Source: DATFES01 sp035457725 (GTDB lineage Bacteria; Pseudomonadota; Alphaproteobacteria; CACIAM-22H2). Taken from it: DNA of 26,176 bases. The notes below the pieces were generated by a model. That model made no database searches. It saw nothing but the letters and a program-made list of their open reading frames with translations, and had not been told where the DNA came from. A program made the position numbers and the translations under genes. Location: the NCBI GenBank assembly GCA_035457725.1, contig DATIBC010000104.1, positions 1 through 26,176 on the forward strand. Direction: 5' to 3'. Each line of letters opens with the position of its first letter. The stretch's first letter is position 1. This document shows, piece after piece, positions 6,861-14,863 of this stretch.

Positions 6861-7616
6861 ATGGCCAACGATGATCGTTCGGCCGCGGATACGCGGCCCA
6901 ACATCCACATGCTCCGGCGCGATCTTGCGGCGGCGTTTCGCGCCGCGGTGCGGTTCGGCATGCACGAGGGCGTATGCAACCATTTCAGCCTCGCGGTGGA
7001 CGCCAACCGCACGTTTTTGCTCAATCCGCACGGCGTCCATTTCAGCCGATTGCGCGCCTCGAACCTTCTGCTCGTCGACGCCGAGGGACGCAGCGTCGAG
7101 GGCAGGGAGAAAAACCACACGGCGTTCTATATCCACGCCCGCATCCATTTGGCGAGCCCGCGCGCGCGTTGCGTGCTCCACGCCCATCCGCGCCACGCCA
7201 CGGCGATCACAATGCTGCGCGGCGGGAGGCTTTTGCCCTGCCACCAGAACGCGCTGCGCTTTCACGGCCGCATCGCCTATTACGAGGAATACGGCGGACT
7301 CGTCCTCGACGAGACGGAGGGCGATCGCGTCGCCGAGGCGCTCGCTGGCAACACGGTGCTTTTCATGAAGAACCATGGCGTCATCGTTACCGGGCCGACC
7401 GTCGCCGACGCACTCGACGACCTGTATTATCTCGAACGCGCCGCCGAGGCGCAGATCACGGCGATGTCGACCGGGGCCGAGCTCGCCCTCGTTCGCGAGG
7501 AAATCGCGGCGGCGACGGCTCGGCAGTTCGAACAGCTCAATCCGGTGAATGCGGCGCTGCATTTCGACGAGCTCAAGCGAATTCTCGATCAAGAAGAACC
7601 TGATTACGCGAACTAG
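6861..7616 (+). CDS. Class II aldolase/adducin-family protein
   Basis: A 251-residue cytoplasmic protein of the class II aldolase/adducin family (fuculose- and ribulose-phosphate aldolase or epimerase fold). Zinc-type histidines H107 and H109 are in VLHAHP and H172 is in MKNHG, so a metal site is likely. The usual catalytic glutamate in the (S/T)SE segment before the conserved helix (here KNHTAFYIHARIH) is not seen, so classical retro-aldol chemistry is uncertain. Members of this branch often occur in catabolic clusters with unassigned activity. The ATG at 6861 is preceded by GGGAG about 10 nt away, inside an inverted repeat shared with the divergent ligase gene. Its stop is only 3 bp from the end of the convergent FAD oxidoreductase gene. 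Confidence 0.87.
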   Translation: MANDDRSAADTRPNIHMLRRDLAAAFRAAVRFGMHEGVCNHFSLAVDANRTFLLNPHGVHFSRLRASNLLLVDAEGRSVEGREKNHTAFYIHARIHLASPRARCVLHAHPRHATAITMLRGGRLLPCHQNALRFHGRIAYYEEYGGLVLDETEGDRVAEALAGNTVLFMKNHGVIVTGPTVADALDDLYYLERAAEAQITAMSTGAELALVREEIAAATARQFEQLNPVNAALHFDELKRILDQEEPDYAN

Positions 7617-7619
7617 GCA

Positions 7620-8984
7620 TCAGCCGCGCTCATCCATGAATCGCCACCACCGGAACGCCGCGCGTTGCGCCGTTCGACGCAGCGCGGCGAGCGGAAATCG
7701 TGGTAGCGGCGAAAACGCGGGTGGAAGATCGGGCACGGGCCGTCCGCCGAGGCGATCGGCGAGAATTTTTCCGGCATGCAAGGCGAGTGCTACGCCGCTG
7801 CCCTGGTAGCCCAGCGCATAGAGCACCGTCGGATCGTCTTCGGCGTGGTGGATATGCGGCATCGCGTCGGCGGTGATGCAAACCCATCCGGCCCAATCAT
7901 AATCGACCGTGATGGCGTCGAGCGCGGGTGCCTTGCGTTTGAGCTCGGCCAAAAGAAAGTCGCGCTGCACGGCGCGGGTCGCCGGCGAATCGACGATCTG
8001 GCCGCGACCGCCGAACATGATGCGATCGTCGGGCAGTCGTCGAAAGTAATAGAGCAGGGTCCGCGTATCGGTCAGCACATGCGACGTGCGAAAGGAGGAT
8101 TCGGCCTTCTCGGCCGGCGTCATCGGCCGGGTGACGATTATGTGCGAAAGGACGGGAAGCAGCCGGCGGTTCGTCGCCTGGTGCAAGCCCTCGGCCGTAT
8201 AGCCGTTGGTCGCGAGCACGACATTGCGCGCGCGCACGCGACCGGACGGGCCAACGACAGCATGACGGTCTCCATCCTTCGATAAACCAACAACCGGCGA
8301 GCCGGCGAATATTTTCGCGCCGGCGCCGCGCGCCAGGCGCAGCAGCCCGAAGGCGAGCTTGAGCGGATTGAGGCCGATGGCGTCGGGCAGGAGTAGCGCT
8401 CCGTGCGACTGCGGTCCGCCGAGGTGTCGGGCCCTGAGCTCCTCGGCATCCATCAGGCGCGTCTCGTAGCCATATCGCTCGCGCAGCAGCTCGGCGTCGG
8501 CGATCAGACCGGCCAGTCGCGACGGGCGGTGGGCGATCTTGAGGTGACCATCGGCCGTCGCATCGCAGTCGATACCGCCGTCTCGAATCAGCGCCCGGGT
8601 CGTCGCCAGCGCGTTCATGCCCTCCGCGAAGACACGCCTTGCCGTATCGATTCCCCATTGCTCGATCATCTTCGCCGGGCTGTGGCGGCCGAACGCCGGG
8701 CGCGCGAACCCGCCATTGCGCCCGCTGCAGCCCCAACCCGGCCGATTGGCTTCGAGCACGGCGACGCGCGCGCCGGTATCGCGGGCGAGATGATAGGCCG
8801 CCGACAGCCCGGTATACCCGCCGCCGATCACGGCGACGTCGAATTCGTGTTCGCCGACGAGCACTCCGTCGTCGGCGGGCGGATCGCCCGACACGGCGGC
8901 CCAATATGACGCGGCATGCGGCAGGTTGCGCCCAGGCCCTTCGCCAAGCAGCGGATCGCGCAGTATCGCCGATTCACTCGTCAT
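7620..8984 (-). CDS. FAD-dependent amine oxidoreductase, PuuB-like (DAO superfamily)
   Basis: A 454-residue flavoprotein of the D-amino-acid oxidase superfamily. The dinucleotide-binding motif DVAVIGGGYTGLSAAYHL is at about residues 49-66, GWGCSGRNGG at 84-93, and a C-terminal FAD-contact region GYQGSGVALALHAGKIL closes the chain. The pattern resembles gamma-glutamylputrescine oxidase (PuuB) and related oxidases of N-substituted amines. The ATG at 8984 is chosen because the family start lies there and the gene then follows the ABC permease by 5 bp; the frame is open further upstream only because it overlaps the permease. As the last gene of a PotABCD-like transport operon it probably oxidises the imported amine, releasing an aldehyde or oxo acid and ammonia or an amine (inference). 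The exact substrate is unknown. Confidence 0.92.
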   Translation of the reverse strand: MTSESAILRDPLLGEGPGRNLPHAASYWAAVSGDPPADDGVLVGEHEFDVAVIGGGYTGLSAAYHLARDTGARVAVLEANRPGWGCSGRNGGFARPAFGRHSPAKMIEQWGIDTARRVFAEGMNALATTRALIRDGGIDCDATADGHLKIAHRPSRLAGLIADAELLRERYGYETRLMDAEELRARHLGGPQSHGALLLPDAIGLNPLKLAFGLLRLARGAGAKIFAGSPVVGLSKDGDRHAVVGPSGRVRARNVVLATNGYTAEGLHQATNRRLLPVLSHIIVTRPMTPAEKAESSFRTSHVLTDTRTLLYYFRRLPDDRIMFGGRGQIVDSPATRAVQRDFLLAELKRKAPALDAITVDYDWAGWVCITADAMPHIHHAEDDPTVLYALGYQGSGVALALHAGKILADRLGGRPVPDLPPAFSPLPRFPLAALRRTAQRAAFRWWRFMDERG

Positions 8985-8989
8985 CGGCG

Positions 8990-10795
8990 CTAGCTTTGCG
9001 TGGCGCGGCGGCGAAGATACTCGGCCGCGAGGATGATAACCGTGATGACGACGAGCATCGTCGTCGAGACTGCCGCCAGTGTCGGATTGACCTGCAAAAG
9101 CATGTCGTTCCACATTTGACGCGGCAGTGTACTGACGAGCCCGCCGCTGACGAAAAGCGCGATCGTCAGATCGTCGAACGAGGCGATGAAGGCGAAAAGG
9201 AACGAAGCGATCATTCCGCCGCGGATCAGCGGAAACGTGATTCGCGTGAGCGTCCGCCAAGGCGAGGCGCCGAGGCTCGCCGCCGCCTGGTCGAGCCGCT
9301 CGTCGTAGGTCTTGAGGACCGCCATCATCGTGATCACCACGTAAGGCGCCGCCAGGACGGTATGGCCGAGGACGAGGCCGAACGAGGTCCCGACGAGACC
9401 GACCTTGGCGTAAACGATGTAGATGGCGACCGCCACGACGATCCGGGGAATGATCAGCGGCGACAAGATGAGGGCAAGCAGGCCTGCCTTCGCCGGTGCG
9501 CGGGCGCGCACCAGCATGAAGGCGGCCGGCACGCCCAGCAGCATCGACAGCGCTCCGGTAAATGTCGCGACGACGAACGAACGGACCGTGGCCTCCATCC
9601 AGGCGCTCGATCCGAAGTACTGGTCGTACCATTGCAGCGAAACGCCCTCGGGCGGAAAGCTGACGAAGCGGCCGCCGGTGAACGACACCGGCACGACGAT
9701 CAGCGCCGGCAGTACGAGAAAGCCGATGATGGTCAGCGCCGTCAGCCACAGAACGAGGCGCGCCATCGCTCGACGAGGCCGACCGCCCTGCGGCGGGAAG
9801 AGGCGCTCCCATGCTTGCTGCGCCAGATCGCACAAGCGGCCGGCCGCCGCTAGCGCCCGCGCGCCGACGGTGGCGCCCAAGCGGCCAAACCAACTCGGCG
9901 CGCCGACGTCGCTTTCCGTCCGTGCGCTTCCCGAGAGGGTCGAAAGGCCGAGCAGTCGGTCGTAAAGAAAGAAGATCAACAGCGCGGATGCCAGCAGGAC
10001 CAACGAAAGCGCGCCGGCGAAGCTCCAATTGAGAAGGTCCTGGACTTGGACGATGATGACCTGCGAGATCATGGTTTGCCGGCGGCCGCCAAGCAGCGCC
10101 GGCGTTATGAAGAACCCGAGCGCGGTAATGAACACCATGAGACCCGCCGCCGCGACGCCGGGCAAAGACAAGGGAAAGTAGATGCGCCAGAACGATTCGC
10201 CGCCGCGCGCGCCGAGCGTTGCAGCTGCGCTACGCAGGCGCGAGTCGATATTCGTCATGACCGAAAGCATGGTCAGAACGGCGAGCGGCATGAGCGCGTG
10301 GACCATGCCGATCATCACGCCGGTGAAGTTGTAGATCAATTCGAGCGGCGCGTCGCTCAGACCGAGCGCGCTCACCAGACGATTGATCGGACCCTTCTGG
10401 CTCAACAGCACGATCCAGGCGAACGTGCGGACGAGGAAGCTGGTCCAGAACGGCAGCATCACCCACAAGATGAGGCGGTTGCGCGTCGCTTCGCTCGACG
10501 TCGCGAGCAGATAGGCGACGGGATAGCCGGCAAGCACGCAAAATATGGTCGTCCACCCGGAGATCTCGAAAGTGATCAACATGACGCTGAGCCATACGGG
10601 CGACTCGGCGATGGCGCGGTAGTGCATGGCCGATGGCTGTCCTTCGCGATCGAAAAAGCTCAGCCACAGCAAATCGACGATCGGATAGATGAACAGCACG
10701 ACGAGGAAGAGGATGAGCGGCGCCACACCGATATAGGGCCGCCACGGGGCGGGCGCCCGGACCACGGCCGCCATCGACGCGGTGCGCGACATCAT
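8990..10795 (-). CDS. Fused two-domain ABC permease (PotB-PotC-like in one chain)
   Basis: A 601-residue inner-membrane protein holding both permease subunits of a spermidine/putrescine-type importer in one chain. The first half (about 20-290) starts with a membrane helix at 21-46 and has an EAA loop at about 189-213 (AAATLGARGGESFWRIYFP). A soluble linker of some 50-60 residues rich in A, R and G (about 290-345) follows. The second half begins near residue 345 and has its own EAA loop at about 503-527 (AAASLGASPWRTLTRITFP). The start overlaps the stop of the ATPase gene (ATGA at 10792-10795), so they are translationally coupled; a second ATG follows immediately. Most systems use two separate genes. 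An even number of helices in the linker region would be needed for correct topology, and I cannot verify this by eye. Confidence 0.92.
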   Translation of the reverse strand: MMSRTASMAAVVRAPAPWRPYIGVAPLILFLVVLFIYPIVDLLWLSFFDREGQPSAMHYRAIAESPVWLSVMLITFEISGWTTIFCVLAGYPVAYLLATSSEATRNRLILWVMLPFWTSFLVRTFAWIVLLSQKGPINRLVSALGLSDAPLELIYNFTGVMIGMVHALMPLAVLTMLSVMTNIDSRLRSAAATLGARGGESFWRIYFPLSLPGVAAAGLMVFITALGFFITPALLGGRRQTMISQVIIVQVQDLLNWSFAGALSLVLLASALLIFFLYDRLLGLSTLSGSARTESDVGAPSWFGRLGATVGARALAAAGRLCDLAQQAWERLFPPQGGRPRRAMARLVLWLTALTIIGFLVLPALIVVPVSFTGGRFVSFPPEGVSLQWYDQYFGSSAWMEATVRSFVVATFTGALSMLLGVPAAFMLVRARAPAKAGLLALILSPLIIPRIVVAVAIYIVYAKVGLVGTSFGLVLGHTVLAAPYVVITMMAVLKTYDERLDQAAASLGASPWRTLTRITFPLIRGGMIASFLFAFIASFDDLTIALFVSGGLVSTLPRQMWNDMLLQVNPTLAAVSTTMLVVITVIILAAEYLRRRATQS

Positions 10796-11874
10796 GGTCG
10801 CGCGTCCTCGAGCAAGACCGTCGCCGCCGCCGGCCAGCCGAGGCGAACCGTGTCGCCGATGCCGGGCACGCGCTGCGCGGCGTGGGTCAAGCGCTTGGCT
10901 TGAATCAGCGTGCCATCGGCAAGGCGTACGAATATACGCGCGAATCCGCCGACGAAGACGACGCTGTCGACTTGCCCCGACGCTTCGCCGGCCTCGGCCT
11001 CTGCGGGCTCGAGAAGGCGAACGCTTTCCGGACGCACTACCGCGGTGGCCGCCTGTCCCGCCGAGCGGGCGTCGGTTGCGATCCCCCGCACCCGCAGCCC
11101 GCCCGGCCCGTCGAGCCGGCCGTCGCCATCGATCCGGCCGCGAAAGATGTTCGAATCGCCGAGAAAATCCGCGGCGAACACCGTGCGCGGCCGGAAATAC
11201 AGGTCCTCGGGCGTGTCGATCTGCTCGATGCGCGCTTGGTTCATCAGGCAGATGCGGTCCGACATCGTCATCGCCTCTTCCTGATCGTGCGTGACGTAGA
11301 GGACCGTGATGCCCAAGCGCCGCTGGATCAGCTTGATCTCAAGCTGCATCTGGTCGCGCAGTTTCTTGTCGAGCGCGCCGAGAGGCTCGTCCATCAGCAC
11401 GACCGACGGGCTATACACCAGGCAGCGCGCCAGCGCGATACGCTGCTGCTGGCCGCCCGACAATTCGCGCGGCATGCGACGCGCCACGTCGGGCAGCTGG
11501 ATCAGCTCCAGAATGGCTATTACCTCCTTGGCGATCGCGGCTTCGGGTCGCCGACGCATGCGCAAGGGAAAGGCGATGTTTTCGTATACACTGAGGTGCG
11601 GGAACAAGGCGTAGTTCTGAAACACCATGCCGATGTCGCGCAGATGCGGCGGCGAGTATGTCGAAAGCCGATCGTCGATCCACACTTCGCCCGCCGTCGG
11701 CAGCACCAGCCCGGCGACCATCATCAACAAGGTGGTCTTCCCCGATCCCGACGGTCCGAGCAAGGTCACGAACTCGCCTTCGCGCACTTCGAGGTTGGCA
11801 TCGACGAGCGCGACGACGGGTCCATAGCTCTTCGAGAGCGCGACGGTACGCAGCTTTGTCTTGGCGGGCGTCAT
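10792..11874 (-). CDS. ABC transporter ATP-binding protein, PotA-like
   Basis: A 360-residue ATPase of the spermidine/putrescine/iron(III) (MOI) class. Walker A GPSGSGKT is at residues 40-47, the Q-loop glutamine at 86, the signature LSGGQ at 138-142, Walker B VVLMDE at 158-163 and the switch histidine H196 in VTHDQEE. A C-terminal TOBE-type domain follows (about 270-355, including AVVRPESVRL). All catalytic residues are present. Its stop overlaps the permease start by 4 bp, and the Tat-exported binding-protein gene lies 94 bp upstream. It powers import through the fused permease. Substrate is likely a polyamine-like or other cationic or amino compound, judged from the neighbouring PuuB-like oxidase. 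Confidence 0.95.
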   Translation of the reverse strand: MTPAKTKLRTVALSKSYGPVVALVDANLEVREGEFVTLLGPSGSGKTTLLMMVAGLVLPTAGEVWIDDRLSTYSPPHLRDIGMVFQNYALFPHLSVYENIAFPLRMRRRPEAAIAKEVIAILELIQLPDVARRMPRELSGGQQQRIALARCLVYSPSVVLMDEPLGALDKKLRDQMQLEIKLIQRRLGITVLYVTHDQEEAMTMSDRICLMNQARIEQIDTPEDLYFRPRTVFAADFLGDSNIFRGRIDGDGRLDGPGGLRVRGIATDARSAGQAATAVVRPESVRLLEPAEAEAGEASGQVDSVVFVGGFARIFVRLADGTLIQAKRLTHAAQRVPGIGDTVRLGWPAAATVLLEDARP

Positions 11875-11913
11875 CGAATCGGCGGACCGGCGCGCGACGC
11901 GGCGCCGCGGCGC

Positions 11914-11934
11914 CCGCCCTCCCGGAAGGGACGG
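11914..11934 (-). terminator. Small GC hairpin between binding-protein and ATPase genes
   Basis: Arms CCGCCCT (11914-11920) and AGGG-A-CGG (11927-11934) pair over 7 bp with one bulged base and a 6-nt loop. It lies in the 94-bp gap after the Tat-exported binding-protein gene in the direction of transcription. It is weaker than the hairpins after the other two binding-protein genes but in the equivalent place. No T-run is seen. Confidence 0.35.
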
Positions 11935-11968
11935 AGGACGCCGCGGCTCTCGGCGTAAAACGCGGCCG

Positions 11969-13066
11969 TTACGTCAGCAGCCAGGCGGTATACCGCTCTT
12001 CCGCTTTCTGGCGATTCGCCGCCCACCATTCCTCCTTGGCGAGGATGATCTTGGGCAGAATGTCAGGCGCGGTCGGCAGCTTCGCCGCGGTCTCAGGCTT
12101 GATGAATTTGTATGCGTTCGGGTTGGTCGGGCCATACGACATGTGCTCGGTGAATGCCGCCTGGCGCTTGGCGTTCGCCGAGTAGGCGACGAACTTGCGC
12201 GCCGCGGCGACCTTCGGATTGCCCTTAGCAATGCCCCAGCCCTCGATCGAGTAGAGGCCCTGGTTCCATTGGATTTTGACCGGTCCGCCGGCATCGGTCA
12301 CCGTCTGGGCGCGGGCGTTCCAGGTCGGGCACATGTCGACCTCGCCGCTCTGAAGAAGCTGCGTCGTCTGCGCGCCGCCCGTCCACCAGACGGAAATATG
12401 CGACTTGATCTGATCGAGCTTCTTGAATGCGCGGTCGACGTCGAGCGGATAGAGTTGTGCCGGCGCCACTCCGTCGGCGAGCAACGCCTCTTCGATGGTG
12501 TCGATCGGGCTCTTGCGCATGGCGCGACGGCCGGGGAATTTCGCCACGTCGAAATAGTCGCGCCAGCTTTGCGGCCCGTTGTTGCCGTACTTGTCGGTAC
12601 GGTAGGCGAGGATGGTGCAATAAACGTCGGTGCCCATCCACGCCGGGTGCCGCGCTTCGGGCATGATCTCGTTCATGTCCGGAAGATTCCAGTCGAGCGG
12701 TTCAAGCATCCCCTTGGCGTGCAGGATGTCGCGCGCCGATAGCGTCAGCGTGACGACGTCCCAGGTATAATTTTTGGTCTGCACCATCACCGCCACTTGC
12801 GCCGTCGGCTCGTGCTCGCGCGCGATTTGCACCGAAGTTATGCCGGTGTCGGCCTTGAACGTATCGTGGAAGGCGACCTTGAAGGCAACGGCGAACGGGC
12901 CGCCGGGATCGGCGACGACGATCCTGTCGACGGCTTGAGCGCCGGCCTTTCCGCTCAGTGTCGCGGATGCCGCCAGCGCTCCGGCGCCGACCATGAACTG
13001 ACGACGGTCGAGCGTCAGCGTGACGGGTCGTCGTGGCAGCACGTCTGGATCACGAAAGATCGACAT
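11969..13066 (-). CDS. Tat-exported extracellular solute-binding protein (polyamine/iron-type family)
   Basis: A 365-residue periplasmic binding protein of the PotD/family-1-like class. The N-terminus carries a twin-arginine signal (DRRQFMVGAG, R21-R22, then an Ala-rich hydrophobic stretch ending near SGKAGA), so it is likely exported folded by the Tat system. The mature part has patterns of the putrescine/spermidine-binding group such as VVTLTLSARDILHAKGMLEPLDWNLP and VDMCPTWNAR. GGAGAGAGGAGG lies upstream of the ATG. It leads an operon with the PotA-like ATPase, fused permease and FAD oxidoreductase. The ligand cannot be read from the sequence. Tat export is common in this family in alphaproteobacteria, so it does not by itself imply a bound cofactor. 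Confidence 0.92.
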   Translation of the reverse strand: MSIFRDPDVLPRRPVTLTLDRRQFMVGAGALAASATLSGKAGAQAVDRIVVADPGGPFAVAFKVAFHDTFKADTGITSVQIAREHEPTAQVAVMVQTKNYTWDVVTLTLSARDILHAKGMLEPLDWNLPDMNEIMPEARHPAWMGTDVYCTILAYRTDKYGNNGPQSWRDYFDVAKFPGRRAMRKSPIDTIEEALLADGVAPAQLYPLDVDRAFKKLDQIKSHISVWWTGGAQTTQLLQSGEVDMCPTWNARAQTVTDAGGPVKIQWNQGLYSIEGWGIAKGNPKVAAARKFVAYSANAKRQAAFTEHMSYGPTNPNAYKFIKPETAAKLPTAPDILPKIILAKEEWWAANRQKAEERYTAWLLT

Positions 13067-13160
13067 TAATGCCTCCTCTCTCCTGGTTTGGTGTCATCGA
13101 AGCCGTTCGCTGCGGCTCCGATCGCGGAACTTGACCGGCGATATCGCGAATGAAGCGCCG

Positions 13161-13173
13161 GCAAGCGGCTTGC
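13161..13173. promoter_or_regulatory. Short perfect dyad upstream of the binding-protein gene
   Basis: GCAAGC-G-GCTTGC lies in the 134-bp gap between the enoyl-CoA hydratase and Tat binding-protein genes. It could be an operator or a small hairpin near a promoter of the transport operon. GC-rich DNA gives such dyads by chance, so this is weak. Nothing else clear is seen in the gap beyond the downstream ribosome site. Confidence 0.25.
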
Positions 13174-13200
13174 TGCATGCCGCGATTTGATGCGGGGTAT

Positions 13201-13974
13201 TCACGCCGTGCGACGCTTGGCGCGCTCGGCCAGGAACCGTTCCATCCACCGTTGCGGCTCGCCGCTGGCGTACGATTCCTTCTGAATGCGGATTCCCGCC
13301 TCGAGCGCATCGTTGAAGCCGGCCTCGGTGATCTCGCGAAATCGCCGCTTGTTGAGCCGCATCGCCACCGGCGGCTTGGCCGCCAGTTCGCCCGCGGTCG
13401 CCAGCGCCGCGGCCATCACTTCCGGTGCTGGAACGATGCGATGGATAAGCCCGATCGCGTGGCACTCGGCGGCGTCCATCATGCGTCCGCTGAGGGTCAG
13501 CTCGACGGTCCGCGAGAGCCCCAGCATCTCGCGCATCAGCCATGGGCCGAGCGTGCTGGCGATGCCCGAGTTGATCTCGGGCTGGCCCATCCGCACGCCA
13601 GGATGCCCGATCCGCACGTCGGTGAGCAGGGCGACCTGGAACGCCGATCCCGCAGCGACGCCGTTGAGCGCGGCGATCAGCGGCTTGTCGAGCGCGCGGA
13701 TGGCGCCGTACATGCGTCGCCACTCCTCGATCCATTCGGCGGCCCGGTCGGCGTCGAACGTCTTGGTCTCGTTGAGGTCCTGTCCGGCGCAGAACGCCTT
13801 ATCTCCAGCGCCGGTGAGGACGATAGCCATGACGTTCGGCTCGCCGTTCAACCGGCGCATCGTCTGGGTGATTTCGACGCGCATCGGCGAATGCCATGCG
13901 TTCATGACCTCGGGACGATTCAAGACGACCGTGGCGACGGCGCCGCTGCGCTCGACCTTGATGAACTCAGGCAT
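13201..13974 (-). CDS. Enoyl-CoA hydratase/isomerase-family protein 1 (Glu-to-Gln at one catalytic site)
   Basis: A 257-residue crotonase-fold protein, full length for the family. The CoA-binding and oxyanion-hole segments are visible (FCAGQDLNE near 61-69 and LNGVAAGSAFQ at 103-113). In classical hydratases two glutamates, 20 residues apart, activate water. Here the first position appears to be Q113 and the second is E133 in GQPEINSG. One-glutamate members are often isomerases or have other activities, so plain hydratase function is doubtful. It overlaps the upstream hydratase gene by 8 bp, so the two are probably co-translated and may act in sequence or together. The cluster also has a CaiC-like ligase, which could supply the CoA thioester. 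Substrate unknown. Confidence 0.9.
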   Translation of the reverse strand: MPEFIKVERSGAVATVVLNRPEVMNAWHSPMRVEITQTMRRLNGEPNVMAIVLTGAGDKAFCAGQDLNETKTFDADRAAEWIEEWRRMYGAIRALDKPLIAALNGVAAGSAFQVALLTDVRIGHPGVRMGQPEINSGIASTLGPWLMREMLGLSRTVELTLSGRMMDAAECHAIGLIHRIVPAPEVMAAALATAGELAAKPPVAMRLNKRRFREITEAGFNDALEAGIRIQKESYASGEPQRWMERFLAERAKRRTA

Positions 13975-14755
13975 CTAGCCGCTCCGTTGCCGTTGCGCCG
14001 CCGCGCCTTCGCGCGAAAAACTCCGCCATCGCGCGCTGCGGCTCGCCGGTGGCGATCGCTTCGCTCTGATAGCGTGCCGCGGCGGTGGTGGCCTCGGACA
14101 GGCCGCGGCGAAATCCGGCGCGAAGTTCGCCCAACGTAAGCCTCAGCGCGACGGGAGGCTTGTCGGCCAAGTTACGGGCGCGTTTACGTGCCGCGGAGAG
14201 AAGCTCGGACGCCGGTACGATCTCGTGCACGATGCCGATTTGGCGCGCCTCGTCGGCCGCGATCGGCCGGCCGGTCAACACAAGTTCGGTCATCCGCGAG
14301 TGGCCGAGATGCGTCTTGAGGAGGAATCCACCGACAATGGCGGGCAGTCCGATATCGACCTCCGCCATGATGAGGCGCGCGTGCGGGGCGGCGAGGCGAA
14401 TGTCGCCCATCAGCACGGTCTCGAACCCCGCTCCCGCGGCCACACCGTTGATCGCGTGGACGATCGGCTTGGGAAACGACGCGACGGCCGCGAAATACGT
14501 CCGCCACGATTCCATCCATCGCGCACCGTCGGCTTGGCCGAGCGCGGCGCTTTCGCGGATGTCCTGCCCGGCGCAATAACCGCGCTCGCCGGCACCGGTG
14601 ACGACCAGCGCGAGCACCGAAGCGTCGGCGGCGAGGCCGGCCAGCGCCTCGGTCATCGCAAGACGTGTCGCCGTGTCGAGCGCGTTCAGCGCCGCCGGAC
14701 GATTGAACGTCGCGAGGGCGATCCCGTCTTCGCGATCGACCAGCAGACCAGTCAC
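13967..14755 (-). CDS. Enoyl-CoA hydratase/isomerase-family protein 2
   Basis: A 262-residue crotonase-fold protein when read from the GTG at 14755. That start is chosen because AAGGAGAGG sits just upstream at normal spacing; the frame opens earlier at a GTG at 14788 that has no ribosome site. Oxyanion-hole segments YCAGQDIRE (60-68) and INGVAAGAGFE (102-112) are present. Both catalytic glutamates seem to be in place: E112, and E132 in MAEVDIG, 20 apart as in classical hydratases. Its 3' end overlaps the start of the second crotonase gene. It is the first gene of the minus-strand operon and faces the IclR gene across an AT-rich promoter, so it is a likely target of that regulator. Confidence 0.9.
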   Translation of the reverse strand: MTGLLVDREDGIALATFNRPAALNALDTATRLAMTEALAGLAADASVLALVVTGAGERGYCAGQDIRESAALGQADGARWMESWRTYFAAVASFPKPIVHAINGVAAGAGFETVLMGDIRLAAPHARLIMAEVDIGLPAIVGGFLLKTHLGHSRMTELVLTGRPIAADEARQIGIVHEIVPASELLSAARKRARNLADKPPVALRLTLGELRAGFRRGLSEATTAAARYQSEAIATGEPQRAMAEFFARRRGGATATERLDA

Positions 14756-14806
14756 CCATCCTCTCCTTGCAGTCGACCGTATGGGCACGTTGTTATTGCA
14801 TTTTAA

Positions 14807-14825
14807 TACGATAGACTACATTGTA
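14807..14825. promoter_or_regulatory. Candidate IclR-type operator in divergent AT-rich promoter
   Basis: A 19-bp interrupted palindrome, TACGAT-N7-ATTGTA, has arms of pattern TACNAT/ATNGTA and sits in the middle of the gap between the hydratase operon and the IclR gene. A second, imperfect dyad flanks it (TTATTGCA at 14793-14800 and TGTAATAA at 14822-14829). The stretch from about 14790 to 14860 is strikingly AT-rich for this window, as expected of paired promoters. IclR-family proteins bind short palindromes beside their own gene; the match to this regulator is inferred from position. Confidence 0.5.
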
Positions 14826-14863
14826 ATAAAGATAATCACACTCATTTTTACCACGTCAATACA

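Noticed and set aside
8985..10028. Upstream extension of the PuuB-like oxidoreductase frame on the minus strand
   Set aside because: It overlaps the permease gene, shows Arg/Gly-rich shadow composition, and the flavoprotein family starts at 8984.
14756..14788. Longer start of hydratase 2 at the GTG at 14788
   Set aside because: No ribosome site there, while AAGGAGAGG precedes the GTG at 14755 and the family N-terminus fits the shorter form.
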